Of a DNA stretch of 64,000 nucleotides, positions 33,388 to 43,800 are shown piece by piece. Below the pieces are notes generated by a model, which worked only from the letters and a program-made list of their open reading frames with translations, was not told the origin of the DNA and did no database searches. Position 1 is the first letter of the stretch. Each line of letters opens with the position of its first letter. The position numbers were made by a program, and so were the translations under genes. Source of the DNA: a bacterium (GTDB lineage Bacteria > Hinthialibacterota > Hinthialibacteria > OLB16); contig JAJVIK010000011.1 in NCBI GenBank assembly GCA_022072055.1, positions 370,597 through 434,596 on the forward strand. Direction: 5' to 3'.

Positions 33388-34371
33388 CTACCGGGCCGGT
33401 GAGGTCAAAGAAGTTTCCGGCAGCAGTTGGTTGGCCTTCAGGAAGGCCAGGATTTGTTCCGCCATCAGACGGTGCCCCTCCTGATTCGGGTGGAAAGCAT
33501 CCTCCGTGAAAATGTCCAGCGAATCGGTCTTATCGGTCCTCATGTCCAGGTAGGGGGTTCCTGTCTCCTCGGAAATCTCCTTGAGTTTTGGGGCAAGCGC
33601 GTAGTAGCACCGAAAATAGGACAGCATCATCGCCCGTGCGCCGGAATCCCGGATCACCTCAAGGATGGACTTGTAGTTCAACTCCAATTGATCCAAAAAA
33701 CTGATGTTCTGGATCCACTCTCCGCTGGGGGATTTCTGGCTTTCATCCACGGCGATCCAGGCCCCCTCGGGTTTGATCTCCGGATGGAGCAAGACATAGT
33801 CGCGAAACACACAGGCGAGACGATAGGTTCGCAGGTCCGCGATGGAGTCGGGAACATGGAAACCGAAGAGACGTCGGGAACTCATGTCATTGAGAGCCTC
33901 GTTCAAGTCGTTGGCCCCAAAGAGACAGATCACCAGATGAGGATGGTACTTCTCCATCTGGTAGCGGATGTTCCGAAGAATGGAGGTGCTGGTCTGCCCC
34001 GGGACGCCGGTGTTGAAGACCACAAAGCTCCCCTTCCCTTCCTCATTCAGCATGCGCCCCAAGACCTCGGGATATGCTTCCTCGCGTTTGACCCCCAACC
34101 CGAAAGTCGTGGATTCGCCGATGGCGAGAATCCGGAATTCCCCTTCGGTGGGGACGCGTGCGAGGTCCACGATCTGACGCGGGGCGAGGATCAAGAGTCC
34201 GGCAAGACGCAGCGATATTTCCGTGGCCACAAACAGGAGAAAGACAAAGCTTGCCTCGAAGGCGGCGCGCTTGAGGAGCGCGCGCCACCGGATGCCGGAA
34301 AAATCCACGGGTTCAAAAAGAACCTTCCATCCCATCGCCTGACTGTGCGTCCCTCGCGGCCTTGACGGCAT
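33388..34371 (-). CDS. Membrane-anchored SGNH/GDSL hydrolase
   Basis: 327 residues from the ATG at 34371, supported by GGAG seven bases upstream. One N-terminal transmembrane helix (ASFVFLLFVATEISLRLAGL) anchors a catalytic domain with block I GESTTFGLG (nucleophile Ser), FGANDLNE (block III Asn) and DAFHPNQEGHRLMA (block V Asp-x-x-His). It should deacylate a lipid or polysaccharide at the cell envelope. The substrate is unknown. It may belong to the same minus-strand run as the transporter operon, but the 138-base gap suggests separate expression. Confidence 0.82.
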   Translation of the reverse strand: MPSRPRGTHSQAMGWKVLFEPVDFSGIRWRALLKRAAFEASFVFLLFVATEISLRLAGLLILAPRQIVDLARVPTEGEFRILAIGESTTFGLGVKREEAYPEVLGRMLNEEGKGSFVVFNTGVPGQTSTSILRNIRYQMEKYHPHLVICLFGANDLNEALNDMSSRRLFGFHVPDSIADLRTYRLACVFRDYVLLHPEIKPEGAWIAVDESQKSPSGEWIQNISFLDQLELNYKSILEVIRDSGARAMMLSYFRCYYALAPKLKEISEETGTPYLDMRTDKTDSLDIFTEDAFHPNQEGHRLMAEQILAFLKANQLLPETSLTSPAR

Positions 34372-34509
34372 CCGGTTCTCCACCCGACGCGGAGACACGG
34401 ATGGAACGGTCGCTTCAACACTCAGGAGAGGGATTGTAAGATGCCCACAGTAACACGGCAAGTATGGTTTAGCAGATACGAAGGACAAGAATCCGGTTGA
34501 GGGATCCGG

Positions 34510-35874
34510 TCAAGCCGAGTTTCCTCCCCCCTCGCGCCCTTCTATCTCGTCGCGGATACGGCTGTAAAGCGCGCGGTCGATGGGATAGCGCCAAGCCACC
34601 AACATGGCCACGAAGGTGCAGAAACAAGGCACCCCGGCATAGAGGAGGGTCAGGGTCCAGATCACTGTGGGGCTTTGCGCCTCGTTGGGCACATATCCCA
34701 TTCGGTCAAGAATCGGAAAGGCGACACCCGCGCCGAGCGCGCGGGCGAGCTTGCGCGCGATCAGCCAGAAGCCGACAAATTGCCCCTCTCGGCGAGTGCC
34801 GCTACGCCATTCCTCATAGTCGATGACATCCGCTTGCATGGAGGAGGGAATCGCCAAAGTGGCTCCATAGCCAACCGCCGAAAGGCAAATCAGAACCGTG
34901 TAGAGCTCTGTGTCTCCCGGCCCGAGGAACAGCACCAGGCTGAAGGCCCCGGTGTTGATCGCCATCGCCAGCATCCAGGTCTCCTTTTTTCCAATCTTCC
35001 CGGCGAGGCGTATCCAGAAGGGGAGCAGCGCGAATCCGATTCCGAAATAGAGCGCGAGAAACAGCGAGGCGTTCTCGCTCCCGAGGACATACTTCACATA
35101 GTAGAGCAGCAGGGTGGCGGGCAGCTCCCCGCCGAAGGCCATGATCGTGTAGGCGAGGAGGAGGATGGCGAAAGGGCGGTTCGCCAACGCGCTGGTGATG
35201 TCTCCAAGAAGCGCCCCCTTGGGACGGCGGGCCTCGCCCCAGTGGCGCTCCTCAACCTTGAGCAGACAACCGACCAAGAGCACAACCAGGAGGAGGGAGT
35301 AGCTGATCGCCAGGATTTCCAGTTTGTGCCTTTCGGTGTCGCCATCCGCGCCACCCGCCCAGTTCTCAAGGATCGCGGGAAAAAGGGCGGAAAACAGGGT
35401 CCCCAGGATGAGCAGGCCATCTCGGAGCCCGAGCAGGCGCGTTCGCTCGTCATAATCCGCCGAAATTTCCGCCCCGAAGGCCTCGTAGGGAACGGTCACC
35501 ATTCCCCAGAAGAAGAAGAACAGGAAAGTCCATAGGGTGAGCCACAAGGTCGCTCCGGCGGCATCCAGACCCACTGGCGGAACCAGGAGGAAGGTGAAGG
35601 CGATGCCGGTGGGGATGGCGGCGGCGGCGAGCCAAGGCTTGCGACGTCCCCAGCGGGCGCGCGTTCGGTCGGAGAGCATGCCAAGCGCGGGATCGATGAT
35701 CGCGTCAAACACGCGCGAAAGAAGGATGATCCAGCCCAACTGCGCGAGCGGGACTCCGACCACATCCGAATAGAAACGCGGGAGGTACACATAGAAGGTG
35801 ACCCCCATCAGCGCGAGCGCCAAGGCGGGCGCGCCATAGGCGATCTGAACGGACTTGGGGACTGGGCGCTCCAC
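34510..35874 (-). CDS. MFS transporter of the GPH glycoside:cation symporter family
   Basis: 454 residues with about 12 hydrophobic segments. The N-terminal signature RVFDAIIDPALGMLSDRTRARWGRRKPWL is the MelB/GPH family motif (cation-coordinating Asp residues and the D-R-T-R-x-x-x-G-R-R-x-P loop). It imports glycosides or glucuronides with Na+ or H+. It is the last gene of an operon with a uronate isomerase homologue, a Rid protein and RimI, which fits uptake of uronic acids or glucuronides (inference). Confidence 0.9.
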   Translation of the reverse strand: MERPVPKSVQIAYGAPALALALMGVTFYVYLPRFYSDVVGVPLAQLGWIILLSRVFDAIIDPALGMLSDRTRARWGRRKPWLAAAAIPTGIAFTFLLVPPVGLDAAGATLWLTLWTFLFFFFWGMVTVPYEAFGAEISADYDERTRLLGLRDGLLILGTLFSALFPAILENWAGGADGDTERHKLEILAISYSLLLVVLLVGCLLKVEERHWGEARRPKGALLGDITSALANRPFAILLLAYTIMAFGGELPATLLLYYVKYVLGSENASLFLALYFGIGFALLPFWIRLAGKIGKKETWMLAMAINTGAFSLVLFLGPGDTELYTVLICLSAVGYGATLAIPSSMQADVIDYEEWRSGTRREGQFVGFWLIARKLARALGAGVAFPILDRMGYVPNEAQSPTVIWTLTLLYAGVPCFCTFVAMLVAWRYPIDRALYSRIRDEIEGREGGGNSA

Positions 35875-35890
35875 GATCTCGGCCCCTTGC

Positions 35891-36331
35891 TTACTTCTCC
35901 TCTAGTCGCTTCTCCAGGATGAGACCATCCTCGGTGGGCAGTTCATAGTAGTTCTTGCGGATTCCGACCACCTCAAAGCCCGCGCTCAGGTAGAGGGCGC
36001 GGGCGGCGGCATTGGAGGATCGGACCTCGAGCAAGGAGCGCTCGGCACGCGCCCCCCGGGCCCACTCGAGGGCGTGGCGGAGCAAGTTGCGGGCGATGCC
36101 TCGACCGCGCGCCTCGGGGGACACCGCCAGATTGATGATGTGGAAGTCCTCGAAGGATTTCCAGGCGATTAAGTATCCCAGGACCCGATCCCCCTCCAAC
36201 CAGCACCAGCTCTTGCCGTAGGGGAGCGAGAGTTCGCCGAGGAATGCCTCGCGCGGCCAGGGCAGTGGGAAACTGACCTTCTCAATCGCGCACACCTGGT
36301 CGATGTGTGACTCCTCAAGCGGCGCGATCAT
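35891..36331 (-). CDS. rimI: Ribosomal protein S18-alanine N-acetyltransferase RimI
   Basis: 146 residues, the standard RimI length. This GNAT enzyme acetylates the N-terminal Ala of S18, and some family members act on other N-termini. Motifs: N-terminal FPLPWPREAFLGEL, acetyl-CoA-binding SPEARGRGIARNLL, and EVRSSNAAARALYLSAGF near the C-terminus, all diagnostic of RimI rather than generic GNATs. It sits 28 bases after the Rid gene and 16 bases before the transporter on the same strand. No tsaB/tsaD is adjacent, unlike many genomes. Confidence 0.93.
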   Translation of the reverse strand: MIAPLEESHIDQVCAIEKVSFPLPWPREAFLGELSLPYGKSWCWLEGDRVLGYLIAWKSFEDFHIINLAVSPEARGRGIARNLLRHALEWARGARAERSLLEVRSSNAAARALYLSAGFEVVGIRKNYYELPTEDGLILEKRLEEK

Positions 36332-36359
36332 GGATCCGGCATTCCCAAGGGAACCGACC

Positions 36360-36791
36360 TCAGGCCGGACGGATGTCGGCCACGACGGCGTCCGCCTCGA
36401 TCTCGATCAGCGCGGCGTCATCAATCAGGCGCGCGACCTCGACAATGCTGGTGGCGGGACGAATCTCGCCAAACACCTCGCCGTGAGCCTTGGCGACCTC
36501 CTCCCAACGCGAAACATCGGAGACAAACATCCGGGTGCGGATCACATCCTCAATCCGGCCGCCGAGGGCCTCGATGGCCGCGCGAACAATCGCGAGCGAG
36601 CGTCGAGTCTGTTCCTCCAGCGAGGACGGATAGGTCCCGTCGGCGTTGATCCCCACGCTTCCCGTGACCGCGATGATGCTCCCGCTTCGGACCGCGCGGG
36701 AGTACCCCATGATAGGCTCCCACTTGGAGCCGGAGCTCGCGGTGAGACGACCCGCGCGCTCGGCGACCGTGATGTGAATGTCGTTCGGCAT
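36360..36791 (-). CDS. Rid family protein (RidA-like deaminase)
   Basis: 143 residues from the ATG at 36791, with AAGGGGG seven bases upstream. It has the YjgF/RidA trimeric fold pattern: YSRAVRSGSIIAVTGSVGIN, EEQTRRSLAIVRAAIEALGG, VIRTRMFVSDVSRWEEVAKA and a C-terminal EIEADAVV. RidA proteins hydrolyse reactive enamines/imines made by PLP enzymes. The usual RidA arginine appears to be in VIRTRMFV. It lies between the uronate isomerase homologue and rimI in one operon, so it may clear by-products of that pathway or be a divergent Rid subfamily. Confidence 0.88.
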   Translation of the reverse strand: MPNDIHITVAERAGRLTASSGSKWEPIMGYSRAVRSGSIIAVTGSVGINADGTYPSSLEEQTRRSLAIVRAAIEALGGRIEDVIRTRMFVSDVSRWEEVAKAHGEVFGEIRPATSIVEVARLIDDAALIEIEADAVVADIRPA

Positions 36792-36802
36792 GCAAGTCCC
36801 CC

Positions 36803-38056
36803 TTAAGGTTTCCATTCAAGGAATCGTTCGAAATTGCCGCCGAGCAGGAGGGCCGCATCGCGGCGAACCTCCTCCTCGGTCACTTTCCAGCCCGTGGCGG
36901 CGACATCCTCATATTTGTCCGCGAGGACCTCGGCGATAATCCCCCTCGAGTGCTTCCACTTGTAGATCACTTGATCCAAGACCCGCGCATCCGAGTGCTG
37001 CGGGATCATCGAAAGGCCCAGGAGCTCGATGCGTTCGCGGGTGATCTCTTCGATGATGCTCGGATTGTTCATGAACCACCAGCAGCCGAAGATCATCAGG
37101 TTCGGGAATTTTCGCGCCGCGACACACAGTTCATGCTGATTTTCGCGCGAGAGCATGGTCACCAGGAACTTGTTGGCGGGGTAGCGCTCGCAGATATGCT
37201 CCACCGCGGAAACATCCGCGCGCCCCACCGCGTCGCCGGCGAGCTTGAGATTCGGATTCACCTGTCGCTTGACCCCGATCATCATCGCGAAGGGGAGGTT
37301 GTATTCCCGCGCGACCGGGAGAATGCAGCGGTCGAGCAAGGTCGTGGTCGCCGAGAAATCCGGGAACGAGAAGTCCGGGGTGAGCGAAACCGCCATGTAG
37401 ATCGGCCTCATTCGCCGGATCCAATCCTCGAGGAAGCGGCGGACTTCCTCCTGGTCCTCGTTGTCCAGCCCGCGCGCGGTTTTGTACCCCCAAGATTGGA
37501 GCATTTCCGCGGCCTTGTCCCAGCCGATCAGGAGCGGATCCATGCGCAGCACCGGCTTGAAGCGAGGGTCCAAAACGACTCCTTTCTCCCAGACCGGGCG
37601 CTCAATCGGATCGAAGGGGTCGTTGGTCATGACCACCTCACGCAGGTTCGCGAGTTTGAAAACACGGTCGATGTGGTCCTTGGCGTTGGTCGAGCGGAAG
37701 AACTCCCGGTAGGCATTCAGGTCCCTCGCGCCGACATCCAGGTCGAGTTCCGAGAGCGTGGTGAGGACCCCACGGCAAGCCTCCGAGACCGGGGAGCGCT
37801 CCAGGAAAAGGTGTCTCCAAATGTGGTCCGCCTGGTTCTGCTTGGACATGGACCAGAAGGCTCCATAGGGCATCGGGGCAACTCGAAAGGCTTCGGCGAT
37901 GAGATAGTGGTAGGTGATGAGTTCATCCACCCCCCAGAGCAGGAGGTCCCCGAAGGGCAGGTCGTAAAGGTGGGTATGAATATCCAGAACAGGGGTCTCC
38001 CTGACAATTCGTCCGACCTCCGCGCGAATGCTCGTGGCAGGAATGGGTTGACTCAT
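36803..38056 (-). CDS. Uronate isomerase (UxaC)-like amidohydrolase
   Basis: 417 residues from the ATG at 38056 (AGGAG eight bases upstream), shorter than classical UxaC (about 470). The metal-binding HxH is in VLDIHTHLYDLPFGDLL, and the C-terminal IPQHSDARVLDQVIYKWKHS corresponds to the UxaC LTDSRSF-type segment carrying the metal Asp. UxaC converts glucuronate to fructuronate. The short form may use a related uronate or a different sugar acid. It leads an operon with Rid, RimI and a GPH symporter, supporting uptake and isomerisation of a uronic acid or glucuronide. Confidence 0.82.
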   Translation of the reverse strand: MSQPIPATSIRAEVGRIVRETPVLDIHTHLYDLPFGDLLLWGVDELITYHYLIAEAFRVAPMPYGAFWSMSKQNQADHIWRHLFLERSPVSEACRGVLTTLSELDLDVGARDLNAYREFFRSTNAKDHIDRVFKLANLREVVMTNDPFDPIERPVWEKGVVLDPRFKPVLRMDPLLIGWDKAAEMLQSWGYKTARGLDNEDQEEVRRFLEDWIRRMRPIYMAVSLTPDFSFPDFSATTTLLDRCILPVAREYNLPFAMMIGVKRQVNPNLKLAGDAVGRADVSAVEHICERYPANKFLVTMLSRENQHELCVAARKFPNLMIFGCWWFMNNPSIIEEITRERIELLGLSMIPQHSDARVLDQVIYKWKHSRGIIAEVLADKYEDVAATGWKVTEEEVRRDAALLLGGNFERFLEWKP

Positions 38057-38148
38057 GGCCGCGCTCCTCAACTCGGATGGGATGGGGGAAAGATACGACC
38101 TGGGGGGGATCGAATCCAGGGTTTGAGGGGACGATCCCGGTGGAAGCG

Positions 38149-40884
38149 CTACTGCCCCACCTTGGTGGTCCAATCCAAGGCGAACTCGATCAGGACCTCC
38201 TGCGAATTGGCGTCCTTCCGCGCCGAATTGAGAATCCACAACAGGTCCTTGGCGTTCACGATCCCATCCCCATTGGCATCCATGTCGAGCGTCCTTCCGG
38301 CAAAGGTGTTCTCCAGGCGCAAAGTGTTGCCTTGGTCATCCACAAGGCAGATGTCGTAGTAGTACACCGTGTCGGACAAGAGGTCGCGGTCCACCACCGA
38401 AACCTCTCCAGCCGAAACTTCCGCCACTATGGTTCCCGGGTTCTCGCCGCAGTCCCCAAGCTGTTCCCTGTTGGCGGCGCGACGAACCAGGAAGCCGAGC
38501 GTGTTCGGATCGTTGTCGCTCTCCCAGGTGACCCGCATCTGAGTCTGCGAAAGCGCCTCGGCGCGACCGTTGGCGAGCTTCGCCAGGGTCCTACCGTCAA
38601 ACGTGTTCGTGAGCTGGCGGACTGTCGATCCGCCTCCTTTATTCAATGAAACCTCATAGATGCGATAGAAGTACATTGTATCGCTCGATAAACCCAAGTG
38701 AACGAACGCATCCTGAAGCGAACCTACTCCGGTCACGACGTTGTAGGGTCCCTCAGGCTGAGGCGCACTACCGATGATGTGTCCAGAAACGCCAGGATTC
38801 CCGGACCGATCCCATTCCATTGCCAGAGCGTTGATCGCCTCGTCCGTGATCCGCCCCTCCGTGAGCTCACCTGGGTCTTGTTTGAGCACACGAAAATAGT
38901 GGTCCGTGTCTCGAGGGATCATAAAGCCCGTTCGTGTGCGCGCCCCTGAGACTCCCAGAGTGTATAGACCATCTTCAATTAGGTTCGTTATCACTATGCC
39001 CCCGTGCCAGGTAAAGTCGTCGACCCATCCTGGAGAAGGGGCGAACGAGAATCCTATGTTATACGGTGGCTGAGCGCCAAACGTGACTGTTGGATTGACC
39101 GAAGCATCCATTTCGTGCGAGAAGGTGAATTCAAAAATGGCTGTTCCTAAGCCCATTGTGGTCGACTCATCCGGAACAACGTCAATAAGTCGGGGAACCG
39201 CGGTCTCCGTTGGAGAGGCGGTAGTCGTAGGCGAGGGAACGGGCGTTTCCGTCACACTCGGGAAGGGTGTACGCGTGGTAGTACCTGTCGGCGATGCTGT
39301 TGAGCTTGCTGTTCCAGTTCGGCTCGGAGTTCCCGTTAGACCTAGCGTATTGGTGCGTGTCGGAGTTTTCGTGGAAGTTGGTGTCAATGTGTCTGGAAGG
39401 ATAACCGGGTAGAAGCCGGTACGGTGATTGTTGAAGTGAAACGTCATCCATGAAGGGAAACGACCTTCGGGGGATCTGGCGCCGGTTTCGAGGCAGTAAA
39501 TCTTTCCGTCCGCCGAGCCAAAGGCGACGTCCAGAATCCCATCCATATCGATATCAGCCGCCGCCGGACTGCCATCGATTATACCACCCGTTTCAAAAGG
39601 CCACCCAGCAGCAACCGATCCCGTATTGTTGATCGTGTACAGTCTCCCATTCCGGTGTCCCACAACTATCTCCGGCTGGCCATCTTCGTTAATATCCACA
39701 CATATCGGTGAGGAGAGGTTGAAGTAAGGCCCAGCCTGGAATGGAAATCCTGGTACAATTGTACGATTTCGCTTGATGGCATAGACCCAGCCTAGCGGAG
39801 CGGCATCAGGATCATCACGGCTTGCCACAATAATCTCAAGTTGCCCGTCTCCATCGATGTCACCCACAGCCGGTGACGATTCATGCCTCTTTACATTCAC
39901 AGGCCACCCTGGCTCCAGGTTCCCGTAGCTATCAAGAAGATAAATCCTATTGTCATTGTATTCACCACAAACAATGATCTCCTTCGAGCCATCCTCATCG
40001 AAATCCACGATGACAGGAGATGCGTTAATGTAATTAGCAGGTTCAAATTGGTTGAAGCCCGGCATGAAGCTCCCGTCGGTCTCAAATGCGTAGACACGCC
40101 CATTCCATGTACCTCTCGCACAGTTTACTATCTCCAAGTTACCATCGCTGTCCAAGTCCGCCACTGCCGGCGTTGCAAGCAAGCCATAATTTGATGGGAT
40201 ACTGGCGGGCCACCCTCCAATCCATGCTGCGCCAGAGATTTCGAAAACCCGCATTGAGCTAGCACTTGTAATGAGTATCTCAAGATCCGGATCCTCATCA
40301 AGGTTCGCAATTACCGGCGACGGGCAGAAACTATCCAATTCATACAACGAGCTCGCGCCCACGAATTGTGGCCATCCTGAGAAAATCGAGCCATTCCCAT
40401 CTAGTACGTATACGTTCCCGGTGTGTGTCATGACCACGATCTCATCCTGGTTATCTGCGTCTAGGTTTGCCAAGGCGGGGGCACCAACAGCATTCCCAGA
40501 GAGCGACACGGGCCAACTCCCCTCGACTTGGCTCCCATCGGCATGAATGGCATATAGCTTTCCATTCAACGCACCCACAACAATTTCCAGTGACTCATCT
40601 CCTTCGATATCCGCGATTCCAACTGAACCCAATACTGCAGCTCCTGTAACCACTGGCCATCCAGGCTTCGATCGAGGTCCGCCCACTGGTGTGGCTGTGA
40701 GCGTAGGTGTTTGACCAGCTGACTGGGTCACGGGAACAGAGAGAACTATCGGAGCCACGGTAACGAAGAGCAGAAGGAACTTGGACTTAAGGTAGAAAGC
40801 TCGTGGCAAACAGGAGGTGACCCGGAACTTATCGGACCCCATTGCTGAGCCCTTGGAAGTTCCAGGGGCGGACTTGGCTTGCAT
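38149..40884 (-). CDS. Secreted FG-GAP/VCBS repeat protein with dockerin-like C-terminus
   Basis: 911 residues. A signal peptide (hydrophobic stretch about 33-55) is followed by about ten FG-GAP-type beta-propeller repeats with Ca-binding DxDxDG-like loops (for example ADLDSDGNLEIVNC and VDFDEDGSKEIIVC). Then come a Thr/Pro-rich linker (about 505-570), an Ig/fn3-like region and a C-terminal dockerin-like motif MDANGDGIVNAKDLLWIL. The ATG overlaps the stop of the upstream gene by one base (TAATG), with GGAGG inside that gene, so they are translationally coupled. The last 400 bp are nearly identical to the two upstream secreted-protein genes. Probably a cell-surface or scaffold-bound structural protein. 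Confidence 0.82.
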   Translation of the reverse strand: MQAKSAPGTSKGSAMGSDKFRVTSCLPRAFYLKSKFLLLFVTVAPIVLSVPVTQSAGQTPTLTATPVGGPRSKPGWPVVTGAAVLGSVGIADIEGDESLEIVVGALNGKLYAIHADGSQVEGSWPVSLSGNAVGAPALANLDADNQDEIVVMTHTGNVYVLDGNGSIFSGWPQFVGASSLYELDSFCPSPVIANLDEDPDLEILITSASSMRVFEISGAAWIGGWPASIPSNYGLLATPAVADLDSDGNLEIVNCARGTWNGRVYAFETDGSFMPGFNQFEPANYINASPVIVDFDEDGSKEIIVCGEYNDNRIYLLDSYGNLEPGWPVNVKRHESSPAVGDIDGDGQLEIIVASRDDPDAAPLGWVYAIKRNRTIVPGFPFQAGPYFNLSSPICVDINEDGQPEIVVGHRNGRLYTINNTGSVAAGWPFETGGIIDGSPAAADIDMDGILDVAFGSADGKIYCLETGARSPEGRFPSWMTFHFNNHRTGFYPVILPDTLTPTSTKTPTRTNTLGLTGTPSRTGTASSTASPTGTTTRTPFPSVTETPVPSPTTTASPTETAVPRLIDVVPDESTTMGLGTAIFEFTFSHEMDASVNPTVTFGAQPPYNIGFSFAPSPGWVDDFTWHGGIVITNLIEDGLYTLGVSGARTRTGFMIPRDTDHYFRVLKQDPGELTEGRITDEAINALAMEWDRSGNPGVSGHIIGSAPQPEGPYNVVTGVGSLQDAFVHLGLSSDTMYFYRIYEVSLNKGGGSTVRQLTNTFDGRTLAKLANGRAEALSQTQMRVTWESDNDPNTLGFLVRRAANREQLGDCGENPGTIVAEVSAGEVSVVDRDLLSDTVYYYDICLVDDQGNTLRLENTFAGRTLDMDANGDGIVNAKDLLWILNSARKDANSQEVLIEFALDWTTKVGQ

Positions 40885-43800
40885 TATTGTCTAGCCTCCT
40901 GATTCCATTGAAGTGTGAAGTCGACTAGGACATGTTGCGGGTTGAGATCCTTCCGCGCCGAATCGAGAATCCACAACAGGTCCTTGGCGTTCACGATCCC
41001 ATCCCCATTGGCATCCATGTCGAGCGTCCTTCCGGCAAAGGTGTTCTCCAGGCGCAAGGTGTTGCCTTGGTCATCCACAAGGCAGATGTCGTAGTAGTAC
41101 ACCGTGTCGGACAAGAGGTCCCGGTCCACCACCGAAACCTCTCCAGCCGAAACTTCCGCCACTATGGTTCCCGGATTCTCGCCGCAGTCCCCAAGCTGTT
41201 CCCTGTTGGCGGCGCGACGAACCAGGAAGCCGAGCGTGCTCGGATCGTTGTCGCTCTCCCAGGTGACCCGCATCTGAGTCTGCGAAAGCGCCTCGGCGCG
41301 ACCGTTGGCGAGCTTCGCCAGGGTGCGGCCCCCGAACGGGAGCGTGAGTTGACGGTTCTCGCGCAGTTCGGGGAAGTTCTGGTCGAAGAGCAGCTCATAC
41401 ACTCGGTAGACATAGAATGTCTCCTCCGCAAGGCCCGTGTCCACAAACTCCGTGCTGTTGGGGAGTGTGAACCCGGCGAAGGAATACGGACCGGCCTCCG
41501 CGGGCGCGCGCAGGACAAAATACCCCAGCAGCCCGGTGGTCCCCTTAGCCGCCGAGGGTTGCCATTCCAACGCCAGGGCGTCCGTGAAGGCCTCCGTGAC
41601 CATTCCCTCGGTGAGCGTGCTCGGATCCTGTTTCACAATCCGAAAGCGATGAGCGGTGTCCTCCGGAATCTCAAATCCGCTCGCGCTCATCGTCGGACTG
41701 ATCCGGAGTGTATACGTTCCGTCAGGGATCGCTTCCGTAACTTCGAAAGCTCCATGCCAAGTCCCATCGCCCGTCCACCCTGGCGAGGCGTTGAGAACAT
41801 GATCCGTATATGGGGCCACGAGGCCAAAGGTGACATTCAGGTCCGTATCCGTGTTCATCGCCTCGGAATAGGTGAATGAGAACAGAGTGACTCCGACATC
41901 AATCGGAAAGCGCTCATCGGGCCAGACCGAGACCAGATGCGGCGTGGGGGTCGGCGAGGGACTTGCGGTTGCCGTGCGCGTTCTCGTCAGAGAAGCTGTT
42001 GACGTGGGTGTGGACGTATGTGTGGCCGATTCTGAAGCGGCCCGTGTTTCCGTGGCGGTCGGACCAGCCGTTTCCGTGACCGACGCGGTCGCGGTTTCCC
42101 TCGTGGTGGAACTCGCCGTCGGCGTCGCCGAGGCGGTAGGCGCCGATGTTTCCGTCATGCTCGGTTCCGGGGTCACGCTTGGCGTTAGAGTGGCGGACTC
42201 TGATGGAGTCACCGTTTCAGTCGGCGTCCCGCTGTCGGTCGGGGTGGAGGTCGGCGTCGATGAAACCGTTGGAGTCGCTGACTCTGACGGAGTCCCTGTG
42301 ACAGTCGGACTCTCCGTATCCGTGGGGGTTGCGGTTCCCGTCTCGCTATCTGTTGCGGTTTCCGTCGGACTTGGGCTGGTCGAAAATGTTGGCGTTGCGG
42401 TCGTGGTTCCAGTCGGGCTTGGGGCCTCGGTTTGTGTGCCGGTTTCGGTGGGAGAGGCCGTAAAGGTCCGAGTGGGAAGCAACGCGCCGTATTCATCGGC
42501 TCCGATGTCGAAACCCGCTCCAGCTGGGCGGGACTGACTGTCCACGTCCAGGAAAGGGGCGTCAACCGACGTTCCCGAGTCTATCGCGGGGGAGGCGATC
42601 ATCAGGTGAAGATCGCCATTCGTCGGGTCCACGAAAAAGGGATTCCCCTCCAAATTATCCGAATTTCCGGGCATCGTGTTCAGGAATCCGATATCCGCCA
42701 CGCTTACGCTCCCCTCGTCCAGGAGGATTCCAAGCGAGTTGTTGAAGAACAAATTGTTGACAATCGTCATCTCGGCATTGGTCGTTCCCTCTGCCACCCC
42801 ATAGAAGGAGTTACCTGAAATAATGTTGTTTGAAACGGATAGCGATGCGGCGCCGTCCGCAAGATAGATTCCATTCTGTCCATTTCCATGAATACTATTA
42901 TTACGAACCCTTCCTGGATCAGCATTGTTGTTTATATAAACACCTTGTGAGCCATTGTTGGCGATAAAGTTGTTCACAACATCCAGATTCGAGCCATTTC
43001 CCCGATTTGCATACACCCCATAATACCAGTTATTCACAATCACATTTTCGGACACTACAGCATTCGCGGTCAGCAAGTTTATCCCATCCTCCGCATTTGA
43101 GTCAATAAAGTTCCTTTCAATCAAAACCGATCCATCCACAATGAAGATACCACGTCCAAAGTTATTGGATACGATATTGCCGCTCAGAGAACTGAACGTT
43201 CCACCACTGATGTAAATGGTATAGCCCTGATAAATGTCCCCATTGCCGGTCATCGTATTGTTGTTGACGATTGAGATCCCACACTGGATCAGAGTAATGG
43301 CGTTACCTTCCCCGGAGAGAACATTGTTGCCGACAAACGTGTTGTCCGTGATGGTCGGATTATCCCCTCCTATAATATAAATCCCTCCCCCAATGTTATT
43401 GGTGAAGGTGCATCCGGAGATTGTCGGGGAACCGGCTCCGGATAGAGCCACGCCGCCGCCATATTGATTCGACGTGGTGTTCGAGTGAATGATACAGTTA
43501 TGGATGAGCGTGGACCCACCATGCAAAAGGATTCCCGCTCCGCCGAAGAGCGACGGAAGGGCGTTCGTGACCGTCAGTCCCTGAATCCGATCCTCAGGGG
43601 ACTGACCGTATGCCTGAATCACTCGCTCCGACTGCTGGGCGTCAAGAAACGTGACTTGAGGTCCCTGGTCTCCCACGAGCGAAATCCCCGCCTGCAAAGT
43701 GATGGGAAAAATCTCCGAGATCCCATCCCCGTCCTGCGCGAGGTTGTAAGTCCCTGGAGCCACATGAATGGTGTGGCTGGACCCTAAAATCTGAGTGAGC

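Noticed and set aside
34371-34488. Longer start for the SGNH hydrolase at 34488
   Set aside because: It adds 39 residues without a good ribosome binding site; GGAG seven bases before the ATG at 34371 and the position of the membrane anchor favour the shorter form.
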